Part shown: positions 34,495 through 43,637 of the stretch, in pieces | Position numbering within the stretch: position 1 is the stretch's first letter | How the letters are laid out: the number at the start of each line of letters is the position of its first letter | Source: Exophiala sp. HKRS030 | Taxonomy: Eukaryota > Ascomycota > Eurotiomycetes > Chaetothyriales > Herpotrichiellaceae | Reading direction: 5' to 3' | Assembly (NCBI GenBank): GCA_023897205.1 | Contig: JAHWDD010000007.1 | Location: forward strand, 4,340,001-4,404,000 | Length of the DNA: 64,000 bases | Notes under the pieces: model-generated | The model's database searches: none | Told to the model about the DNA's origin: nothing | What the model saw: only the letters and a program-made list of their open reading frames with translations | Program-made: the position numbers and the translations under genes

Positions 34495-37400
34495 ATGCGC
34501 CTTCGACTCCATATTCATCGACACTCCTTACCACCCATTCGCATCGTCCATACTACAGGCACTGGCCCAGCACCCCATACAGGAAATCGGGATAGCACAA
34601 TCGCAAATCTCCTCCAAGATGTCAATGACATTGTACCTCTGGAATCCGAATCTGGGGAATGGGGACTTGAAGACTACGTTGTAGAGGTGATAGACCCTTC
34701 GGACCCGGGAAACACATACGAGTGCTTGCATTACCAAACCTGTGCTGCTCTACTGAAAGAGGATGATCAATTGATAATCCGGGCATTGAGCACCGAGGAT
34801 CTCCGAGCCAGGAGGCTCGGTGGAAGGCATCAGATCTCAGCAGATGGCAGACACTTGATCGACGGCATTGCTTTTGGGAAACAGTGGCTACGAAAAGCGT
34901 CAAGGCCGGGCTTAATCATTCCCCCGCGGAAAAGGAGGATGCTCGAGTTCCATGGAGCAGAACTGGATGAAATCCCTGAACAATTATACATCCAGCCTTC
35001 AGATGAGGACCCTTCACAGGCGCTACTCGGAATAGATGAAGAGGACGACGAGGAAGAAGATGAAGACTTTGCGCAAGAAGATGATTTGACCTCTGGCGAT
35101 CGAGAGGTCATTCTTAGGGAAGATTTTGACGATGCCGACTCCAGCTCAGAAGTCGATGAAGAAGGCGAGGAGACCGACAACGACTCCTTAGCGGACTTAG
35201 CCGGTGAAGTTCAACTTTTACTTCAGGATGCTGCCGACATTGATCGCTCCGATGGTCCTCACTCGGCACGGCCTGTGACTAGAAGTTTGAAGAGGAAGCG
35301 TCCCATTAGTGACGAAGGTCAGTCTCATGAGACTGAATCTTTCTCAGGCTTTTCTTCTCCAGCGAAAAGTCCCGGGAGGAGACTTCCTCATCAATTACAC
35401 CACAAAGACGACAATAATGGCTTCGAACCAGAAGCCTATGACAGGAAGTCAGTCGAAGGATTCACGTTAGCTCCAGAAGGCACACCAATTATCCATGTTT
35501 CATCGCAAATTGTCAATGAGGTCGCCGACGGCTCCGATACTAGTTCCGAGACATCATCATCTTCAACCTCTTCTTCAGATCCAGATGAAGACCAGTCTGA
35601 TACGGACTCTGACAACGATAGCATGCTAGAAAATATTGCGCTACAACAAGCGAGGCGACGTGCTCTTAACCTCGTCAAGCTGTCTCAGGAGACGTCGTCC
35701 TCATCTGACTCGAGCTCATACCAGGACCAGTCAGGATCAGATTCCGAATCTGAGTCTGACGCCGACAGTATGATGGACAGTATTGCACGGCAGCAAGAAA
35801 GTCGCCGCGCTTTGAATCTCATTAAGTTGTCTGAAGAGAAATCTTCCGAGTCAGACTCAAGCTTTTCTGAAGATCATAGCTCTTCCTCTTCCAGTTCTGA
35901 GGGAGTCGAACGTTCCGAACATGAGGATGACACTTCAAGTTCCGGTTCCGATGCGGATTCTGAGAGTAGTGAGGAAGATCAAGATAGTGGGAAGTTCGCA
36001 AATCATCCCGTGAGCCAGACATCAGTTGTCTCGGCTCCAGCTAAACCTCCCATCAAATTGGGTACAGGTTCCGCACCTGGTCAAGGTTCAAACAGAACTC
36101 GTCAGAACAACAATCGAGTAAAGAAGAGAAAAAGACTCGCATCACTCAAAGTTCAAGGACTCCTACCCGTAAATGCAGATTTTCGCTTACTGGATGAGTA
36201 CGACCAGCGTCAAAACGTGCAGGATGGATGCAGGTCGAAATCTGCTGAGCAACCAATGGAAGAGGTTCACAAAGATCATATACAAGAATCTTCGGACTTT
36301 GTCGTTCAAAAGCAGCCACCCATTCATGATTCTGCTGATGAGAATGGTGGGCTGACGACTGCTGGAGATATACAGCAGACGTTCGTACAATCCATTGAAG
36401 AATTGCCGAAGGACCCATCTGCAGCTTCTACACCGAAGCGAGCTCGACTTGATCTGGAAAGTTCTCGGCGTATGGTGTTCTCTTCTCTGGGTTTGAGAGC
36501 TCCAAAAACCAAAGAAGCTGAGCAAGCCTTGAGAGACAAACTATCTAAAAGTGCTTCTTCCCAACATGTAAATGGAGTGTCACCAAGCACTACCCAGTCA
36601 CAGACGGTCAAAGCAACAGAAACTCCAGAAGATCAAGAATCCTGGAAAGCTAAGTTGGTCATCTCAGCAATTGAGTGTGAACGTGACGATTTGACGTTGA
36701 CGGCACCCCCTTTTCCTTTTCAGCAAGGTTGGTGGAAGAACAACGCCACGAGCAAATCGAAAAGCAAACGCCGAGATCGTGATCATGGACAGTACTATCA
36801 ACAAGAAAATGGTGCAGAACATTTTGCTCCCGATGTCTCTGCATTGGATTATGGCGACGAGGCGATGCCTTCATTGACAAAACAATCAGAAACACTGCAA
36901 AAGAATGATATCAACGACGGGATTCCGATTCCTACAACCTTTGATGATCTATCAGATCTACATAGTAGCCAACTACAGGTTGGTATGATCATTGCTTTCA
37001 AGCAGTTGCAGCTCGATGAAACCACCAATTACCAACCAGAAGTATCTGCATACATGGTCGGCAGGATTACGAAGGTCAACGTCGACGAAATTGAGCTGAC
37101 CCTGGCCAAAAAGTTCTGGCGAGATGCTTCAACAGTAAAATACGATCAAGAAACAGGACAGCGAATTTTGGGCAAATTTGAGGTTGAGCTTGACGAAGGC
37201 AAGGACGAGTCGGATGACGGATGGCGACAGATCACATTTTCCAACATGATAGCTCCCAAAGTGGTCGAAGCTTTCCCGGTTGTTGAAGTGCCTGATAGTG
37301 GACATGGCACTGAAAATCAAGAAGCAACGGCACTGATTAACTATGGGATTGCCCTGCTTGATCATGTTCCAGAAAGTGCAGAGCTAGAGGCGACCAATGG

Positions 37401-38553
37401 CATTACACACCTAGAAGTCGCAACTCCGAGAAGAGAAGAAATAACTTCGATTATCAAAGAAGCTGGATTCGATTCGGCGCTGGACGAAGGTCTACTGGAG
37501 GCGATCAAGAATCCAGCCGAAGACTCTGAAGGATTGTTCGATCAGGTCCGATCATCTCAAGACGCACCGGACGAGTCTAAACAAGGAGTTCAGACGAGGT
37601 CGCCGCAATCGCCAATTCTGAGTAAATCCTCACCCCCTGTCGATTACAATGCCCCATTGGACCCAGTGCCACAAATTGACTCCTCATTTCCGTCACAAGA
37701 AGATACATCCTCACCTGTCATGAGTACACAAGAAACTGTAGCATACCCCCACATTTCACAGATACAGCTGGAATCTTTTGAGACGGTCAATGGCAACAAC
37801 AGCAGCTCCCATCAAGATGCGCAACGACTATCTCCGGCGCCTGCCGCTGATTTGTCGTTTCCTATTTCTGAGCTTGGTGCGCAAGGAGATTCGCCTAAGT
37901 CTAATGGCCTTCAACCTAGCCAGGAGTACCAAGGTTTATCGTCACCACAGGGCGATGGATCTCAATCCCTAGTACAAGACGAAGCATCCGACAAGAACGA
38001 TAACGGATCGCCTGTGGACATGAGCTCTTTTTTAGGAAGACGTGGCGGGTATGTTCAAGCCTATTCTAAATCTGACGATGATGAAGACGACGCAAATGAC
38101 GACTCTCTTCCATCGATGCGAGACTTAACTTCTAGTCAAAAAAGTACTATGCTTGCGAAGCGCTATATCAGGTCAGACGCTCCCAAGGTTACAAATATCA
38201 TATCGCAGTCGACGACCAAGAGACGCCTGCGCAGTTCACAATTCAAAAGCGAATTGGCACCAGAGAACGGTTCTGATCCTCCGGAATTGTCTTCTAGCCA
38301 ACCAGAGATTAAGATGTCCCAAAATCCTGCTCAAGTACGGTTGTCTCAAATCCCCACGGAAATGCCAGTCATTGACCTCACGTATTCGAGTGAAGCGGCA
38401 AGTCCAGTCAAACGAGATGAGAAGAAAGTAGGTGGCAGATCTAAAAAGGAATCACAGATCAATGGCAAACGCAACATCACTTCGAACCAGTCACACACGA
38501 GCGTCGGGATTGGGACGAGGAGATTCTTGACACAAAGACGCAGCCAAATCTAG
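34495..38553 (+). CDS. Large acidic nuclear protein, candidate fungal coilin
   Basis: One intronless frame; the ATG at 34495 (MRLRLHIHRHSLPP) is preferred to an in-frame ATG 93 nt earlier because the conserved-looking domain begins there. Length 1352 residues. Residues 1-110 form a compact ubiquitin-like/coilin-N-type domain (strand MRLRLHIHRHSLPP, helix TIANLLQDVNDIVPL, EDYVVEVID). Basic PPRKRRM and NNRVKKRKRL are likely nuclear-localisation signals. Residues 180-500 are Asp/Glu/Ser-rich. Residues 375-472 hold two tandem copies of a 49-residue unit. Around 815-880, the pattern VGMIIAFKQLQLDE..NYQPEVSAYMVGRI resembles the Tudor-like fold at the end of metazoan coilin. The C-terminal third is disordered, rich in SQ/SSQ, and contains PVIDLTYSS. 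Coilin scaffolds Cajal bodies (snRNP maturation). Domain order fits, but direct similarity is modest, so this is a candidate call. Confidence 0.6.
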   Translation: MRLRLHIHRHSLPPIRIVHTTGTGPAPHTGNRDSTIANLLQDVNDIVPLESESGEWGLEDYVVEVIDPSDPGNTYECLHYQTCAALLKEDDQLIIRALSTEDLRARRLGGRHQISADGRHLIDGIAFGKQWLRKASRPGLIIPPRKRRMLEFHGAELDEIPEQLYIQPSDEDPSQALLGIDEEDDEEEDEDFAQEDDLTSGDREVILREDFDDADSSSEVDEEGEETDNDSLADLAGEVQLLLQDAADIDRSDGPHSARPVTRSLKRKRPISDEGQSHETESFSGFSSPAKSPGRRLPHQLHHKDDNNGFEPEAYDRKSVEGFTLAPEGTPIIHVSSQIVNEVADGSDTSSETSSSSTSSSDPDEDQSDTDSDNDSMLENIALQQARRRALNLVKLSQETSSSSDSSSYQDQSGSDSESESDADSMMDSIARQQESRRALNLIKLSEEKSSESDSSFSEDHSSSSSSSEGVERSEHEDDTSSSGSDADSESSEEDQDSGKFANHPVSQTSVVSAPAKPPIKLGTGSAPGQGSNRTRQNNNRVKKRKRLASLKVQGLLPVNADFRLLDEYDQRQNVQDGCRSKSAEQPMEEVHKDHIQESSDFVVQKQPPIHDSADENGGLTTAGDIQQTFVQSIEELPKDPSAASTPKRARLDLESSRRMVFSSLGLRAPKTKEAEQALRDKLSKSASSQHVNGVSPSTTQSQTVKATETPEDQESWKAKLVISAIECERDDLTLTAPPFPFQQGWWKNNATSKSKSKRRDRDHGQYYQQENGAEHFAPDVSALDYGDEAMPSLTKQSETLQKNDINDGIPIPTTFDDLSDLHSSQLQVGMIIAFKQLQLDETTNYQPEVSAYMVGRITKVNVDEIELTLAKKFWRDASTVKYDQETGQRILGKFEVELDEGKDESDDGWRQITFSNMIAPKVVEAFPVVEVPDSGHGTENQEATALINYGIALLDHVPESAELEATNGITHLEVATPRREEITSIIKEAGFDSALDEGLLEAIKNPAEDSEGLFDQVRSSQDAPDESKQGVQTRSPQSPILSKSSPPVDYNAPLDPVPQIDSSFPSQEDTSSPVMSTQETVAYPHISQIQLESFETVNGNNSSSHQDAQRLSPAPAADLSFPISELGAQGDSPKSNGLQPSQEYQGLSSPQGDGSQSLVQDEASDKNDNGSPVDMSSFLGRRGGYVQAYSKSDDDEDDANDDSLPSMRDLTSSQKSTMLAKRYIRSDAPKVTNIISQSTTKRRLRSSQFKSELAPENGSDPPELSSSQPEIKMSQNPAQVRLSQIPTEMPVIDLTYSSEAASPVKRDEKKVGGRSKKESQINGKRNITSNQSHTSVGIGTRRFLTQRRSQI

Positions 38554-39087
38554 AGGGGATCGAGGTGGACAAGAAATGTCTCGATTCTTTCGTATGTTGT
38601 TTTGAAAGAACGTGCAGCGAAAACCTTCGATATATATTGCGTAGCCAACTGCTCACGTATCTACATTCACATGGGGCAGAAGCGTTATTTTGAAGCAAGC
38701 AATGCTTGCGGCATCGATGTCACTACGCGTAGAACATTCAGCAACAAGATGATTTTGTGCTATTTGCATTTATCAAGCATTTGTACGCATCATCAGATGT
38801 AAATTAGCTACGCAGTTCATCTGGTTGATGGCTGTCACTGAAACCGTTTATTTTTGTGCTGCCGTGACTGCTTAAGCCAAAGCCGGATTTCCCGGCAACA
38901 ACTTTATCCGATTCCCGTTCATCTCCAACTGCGACTGTCTGTCTTCTTTTGGAGATTGAATCAAAGTGACATCAACTTGGTAGAATAGGCATTTGACAAC
39001 TCTCGGGCGCATCATCTCGAGTTCATCTCATTCTCATAAGGGAATCATGTTATAGCATTGTGCGCATCTTCCTCTCCTCTAGCCAAA
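38554..39087. other. Intergenic region
   Basis: 3' flank of the coilin-like gene and promoter of HRD3. Nothing else recognised. Confidence 0.5.
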
Positions 39088-42011
39088 ATGGCTATGCGAC
39101 AGTCTTTCGGCGTCTGTTTGCTTTTCTGTAAGTCGATCCATCATGGGAGATTCTGAGGAAATATCGTCTGGTACAACCGATCATTCACTGATTAAACTGC
39201 AGCCCATCTTCTTTTCACCTTCACGCTCTTCTCATCGCATACAAGTCAAGTGCTTGCCATTTCTCCTATCTATCAGTCCACAGAACCTCTACCATCTGAT
39301 TTTGTTCCGGACGAACAACAGCGGCAAAACTACTGGCAACAAGGAGGCAACGACGTGGTACACGAGATATGGTCAATTTTACGAGATTATGAACCGACAT
39401 GGAAAGACAGTGTAATCTCGCCAAGGCCTTCGGGCGTTCTCCAGACGGCCTGGCATTACTTCAAGATTATCTTTCGGGCCCTGTTCATGAACACACCTAC
39501 TCGCCACGAACAAGGAAGGAATGGAGGGAGAGAAGACGACAGCCCAACGGTCAAGGGTGACCTGGCCAAAGGCATTCAAACTCTTGAAACTGCGGCTGCC
39601 TTCGATGACCCCGACGCTTTCTATTTGCTGGCAGAAATGCATTTCCATGGCAATTTCTCTGTCCCTCGGAATTTCCGCAAAGCTAGGAGTTGGTACAAGA
39701 AATTGGCGGACCTCCATGGAAACAGCAGCGCACAACATATGTTGGGTTTGATTTATGCGACAGGTATTGGAGGTTTGGAACGAGACCAGGCTAAATCGAT
39801 TCTATATCATACTTTCGCCGCCGAGCAAGGTGACACTAGGTCGGAGATGACCCTTGCGTTTCGCCACCATGCTGGCATTGCCCTGCCGAAAGATTGCAAT
39901 CTTGCTGTTGACTACTACAAGCGCGTTGCAGACAAAGCGATGACTTATTGGGAGGCGGGACCTCCTGGGGAGTATCCTTCTTCCGCAATGCATACCGCTG
40001 GGTCGAGGTCGAGGGTGGTTCATATGGTGAGGGTGCCAGTGTGAGTAGCTCCGGGCTTAATGCGCCTGGTAGGGATAGTGTCACCGCAGCTCATGTGGAC
40101 TACGTCCTGGACTACCTCGACATGAAAGAACGACAAGGCGACTACAATGCTATCTTCACCTTGGGAACACATTATTATGACGCTCCGCGAGGGTATAAAC
40201 GCAATTATCGAAAGGCTCAACGTCAATTCATGAAAATCACTCGTGTGTTCTGGTCAAAAGATGGCAAAGTCAATAACAAGGGCCCCAAGGGCATTGAGCG
40301 CATTGCTGGGAAGGCTGCTGGCTATATCGGACGCATGTATCTTCGTGGTGAAGGTGTGGACCAGAATTTTGAAAAGGCTCAGATGTGGTTCAAGCGTGGC
40401 ATAAGTGTTGGTGATGCTAACGCCCAATACCATATGGGTTTGATGTATCGAGATGGTCTTGGTGTACCCAAAGATGGTGCACTTGCCGGAACATATTTGA
40501 AAACCGCTGCTGAACAGTCTCTTCCCACCGCACAGTCCGCATTGGGAGTTCTGTTCCTCGATCAAGGTGATATTGACACAGCGAGTCGGTACTTCGAACT
40601 TGCAGCCTCGGCTGGCATCATGGAAGCTTATTACTACCTCGCAGAACTCACTAATCAAGGCGTCGGACGGGAAAGAAATTGTGGTCTGGCAACGGTCTAT
40701 TACAAAGTGGTAGCAGAACGAGCTGAGATCTTACACTCTTCATTCCATGAATCTAACGTCGCCTTCGAAAGGGGAGATTTCGAGCGCGCGTTCATCCCAA
40801 TGCTCATGGCGGCGGAACAAGGATATGAGAGGGCGCAAGCCAATGTGGCATATCTCCTTGACAAGAAGACTTCGGTTATCCCCAGTGTTGCCAATCTAGG
40901 AATCCCGCTTGTGTCTTCCTATAAGCCATCTTCTTCACGCAGCAAACTCCTCGACGATGCACAACTGGCACTGGTTTATTTTACTCGGTCAGCAAAACAA
41001 GACAACATCGATTCACTTCTCAAAATGGGTGACTACTATCTCTCGTCAGGGAACGAGTCTCCACTGGTCCCTTCGGCATCTCTGCCGCTGCCAGACGAAG
41101 ACAGCCCCAGTTCCGGCTCTACTGATTTGCCATCCCTCAAATCCAATCCTAACCTTGAAAAGGCCATCCAGTGCTACACCACTGCGGCTGAAAACCATCA
41201 CTCAGCGCAAGCACTCTGGAATCTTGGCTGGATGCACGAGAACGGCGTCGGATCCGTCACCCAGGACTACCACATGGCGAAGAGATACTATGACCTAGCC
41301 CTGGAAATGAATAAAGAAGCCGCATTCCCCGTCACGCTGGCTTTGTGGAAACTACGATTTCGATCATGGTGGAATGGTGTCAGTGGCGGCAAGGTCAACC
41401 CGATCAGAGAAGACGACGAAGAAATCCGCAACCGTCCCAAGACTTGGACTGAATGGATAAACCGCTTTCTCGACGCCGCCGATGAAATGGATCAGAGAGA
41501 AATGGAGGCTTTGGCTCGAGAAGGCGCAGATGAAGATGAGTTATTGGCGTTCAAGGAACCAGGCATGCCGGGTGGAGATGCCGAATATCTTGCCGCTGGT
41601 GGCCAGAGAGGCGGGAACAATGGCGGAGACGCTGCTGGAACCGGAGGCGGTGGTGGTGGTGGCAGCGCACACACCAGAGTCGAAGGCGACGTCTACGGCG
41701 CGGATGAATGGGAAGAATTTGACGATGGCCTGCTCGAGAGTCTGGTCATCATCGCCCTCGCCGGCGCGCTGGCCATGTTGATCTACACCAGGCAAGCCAG
41801 GCAACGGGCTAGAGAAGAAGAGAGAAGAAGAGCCGTGGGGCAACCAGTACAGGGTCAACAGCCCGCTGTAGTACCGCCTACCCAGCGTCCGGTTCAGAAT
41901 GACGTCCAGGGTCAGAATCAGAATCAGAATCAACAGCCAGATGGTGGATTTTTCCCGCAACCGGGACAGCCGGAATTCAACAACTGGGTTGCTGGTGGCA
42001 TTGGGCATTGA
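39088..42011 (+). CDS. HRD3: ERAD component HRD3/SEL1L, Sel1-repeat protein (one apparent 1-nt frameshift)
   Basis: Exon 39088-39127 and exon 39203-42011, joined through GTAAGT...TGCAG, give 949 residues with one base restored. HRD3 is the lumenal partner of the HRD1 ubiquitin ligase and recruits misfolded ER glycoproteins. A signal peptide (about 1-32, LLFTFTLF core) leads into many Sel1-like repeats (examples: AFYLLAEMHFHGNFSVP, AQYHMGLMYRDGLGVPKD, ALWNLGWMHENGVGS). A single TM helix near the C-terminus (LLESLVIIALAGALAMLIY) is followed by a charged, then Gln/Asn/Pro-rich cytosolic tail. A Gly-rich linker (GGGGGGG) precedes the acidic pre-TM segment. The frame must gain one base in the four-G run 39967-39970, between ...YWEAGPPG and VSFFRNAYRWVEVEGG; the sequence on both sides is family-typical. 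Confidence 0.92.
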
Positions 42012-42856
42012 TGTGGGTTTTGTTTGTTGGTCTGAGTCGTCAAAAACGGTGACCAGCAGCGGATTGGGTCGATGACTTGGAATGTGTCTATGTGTGTGTA
42101 TTTCTATAGTTGCGACTGAGCATAGAACAAGATTTGACCGACTGCAACGTTGCTTTGCACCTTATTGGGTTTATTTCCATAATTACTTGCCCTGGGCATA
42201 GGTCTGTGTACTTAACACTGGCGGCTATCCCAGACACATTTTGCTATGGGTCATGGGACAGGTTGAGAGAAGATGTTTTCATTCTATATAACAAGGATTC
42301 ACACCAGGCGCTGCAACAGCAAAATGTTGGCAATGCTCACTCTAGCATCTTGATGTGGGTGGGTGAACCAGTTGGTCCTAGTCTCTTGCCATTGCTCGTC
42401 TTCGGCAATGACTGTCAGTACAAGCACAGCGGGAAGACAAATCCCCAACCCTTCCTGTGGAAAAGGGTGCAGGCTGAAGCTGCCGGAACGACGAACCAAG
42501 GATGAGGCGTAGCTCCGAGGGGCCCCTTGATCTCTATGCGCACCGATATGAACCCGTCAGATAGCGCAACGGTATGCCTGGACCAGCTGTTTGTTTGTCA
42601 AGTCTCCGATCGGAAAGTGACATCAGCACTACCAACTCAGAGAAAGCCGGCGTGGCTCTTCCAACCTCATCGTCCCTTTGGGGCCACGTCGGGCTATTGA
42701 CATCTTTTCTGTAGCTGAATATGGCACTGCCAGGACTGCGATTTCATAAGTCGAAGTTTAGTGGCCATTCTGCAAGCGAGAGACCAGGCCAACGATTCAG
42801 CGATCTTTGTCTAGAATCCCATTGGGAGGAGGGTATCTTGTCACTTGTGGCCTCAG
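42012..42856. other. Convergent intergenic region
   Basis: Between the 3' ends of HRD3 and PET117. A frame at 42110-42505 has no recognisable content. Confidence 0.5.
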
Positions 42857-43153
42857 TTACGCTCCGGTCGTGCTGTCATGCACATTCTGCGTCTTTTTAT
42901 ATTCCAGTTCCAATTGCCTCTGCATCTCAAAGTCTGCCTGTCTTTCTCGTTTGATCCTCTGGTGCTCCATGTCTCGAACGACTCCGGCATGCATGGCCTG
43001 CGACATGTATGTTAGTTGCATGATACCTTGACGGAAACGAAAAGCGGCATGACTTACAGCTTTCTCAGCTGTCTGAGCCCAGTGGACGAAGGCCACGATG
43101 CCTGCCGTCCCGACCAAAGTTGTCAGAAAGGTGACTTTGGAGGCGGTAGACAT
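42857..43153 (-). CDS. PET117: Cytochrome c oxidase assembly protein PET117
   Basis: Minus-strand exons 43058-43153 and 42857-42997, with a 60-nt GTAAGT intron (branch CTAAC, acceptor CGCAG), encode 78 residues. The start MSTASKVTFLTTLVGTAGIVAFVH matches the PET117 pattern M-S-x-x-SK-hydrophobic helix-VH, followed by a charged helix with VVRDMEHQRIKRE and a Gln/Glu-rich end, as in yeast and human PET117. It sits in the mitochondrial inner membrane and helps assemble complex IV, linked to heme A synthase in yeast. The intron has a length divisible by three, so an unspliced reading stays open; splicing is supported by consensus signals and by the usual family length. Confidence 0.88.
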   Translation of the reverse strand: MSTASKVTFLTTLVGTAGIVAFVHWAQTAEKAVSHAAFRFRQGIMQLTYMSQAMHAGVVRDMEHQRIKRERQADFEMQRQLELEYKKTQNVHDSTTGA

Positions 43154-43637
43154 GGTGGTCAAGGGGGTTTGCGTAAAAGACCGAGGAGCACGATGCTTGC
43201 TTGAATTGGGAAGAATCTTGAATTATATCTCATGATCCCTTCATAATTTGGTTTTGGGGAAGTTGCGTCTCCAAGTACTATTCCTAAAGTGGCAGTGGCG
43301 CTTGTGGAGATCCTGTCAGGTTGATACTCCGTAGATTCAAATGACTGGACGCATCTGCCACTAGCACGACTAGTTCGCTATCATCCACGACATTCGTCCT
43401 CAGATCACTTCGTCATGTACTTCATGAACATTCATCCCTCGACTCTGACAATCTCCTCGTTGTTTACTTTTACTTCCTACACAATGATATATGGCGAGAA
43501 GTATTTATCAGCCATATAAGCTAGTTTTTCTAGGACGCGACGACACTATTTGTTCCTAGCGGGATCGAATGTACATAGCGTCCATGCCTCATTGTAGGTC
43601 CATATCCACACATCCTTTCACATCTTCGAATGCAGCC
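43154..43637. other. Intergenic region
   Basis: Promoter of PET117 and 3' flank of the second permease gene. No further feature seen. Confidence 0.5.

Noticed and set aside
15050..39970. Pseudogene interpretation of the six frameshifted genes
   Set aside because: Sequence after each break is fully family-like with no further stops, and the breaks share one error type; technical undercalling is simpler.
15050..39970. Programmed ribosomal frameshifting
   Set aside because: The sites share no slippery heptamer or downstream structure that I can see, and the genes are not ones known to use recoding.
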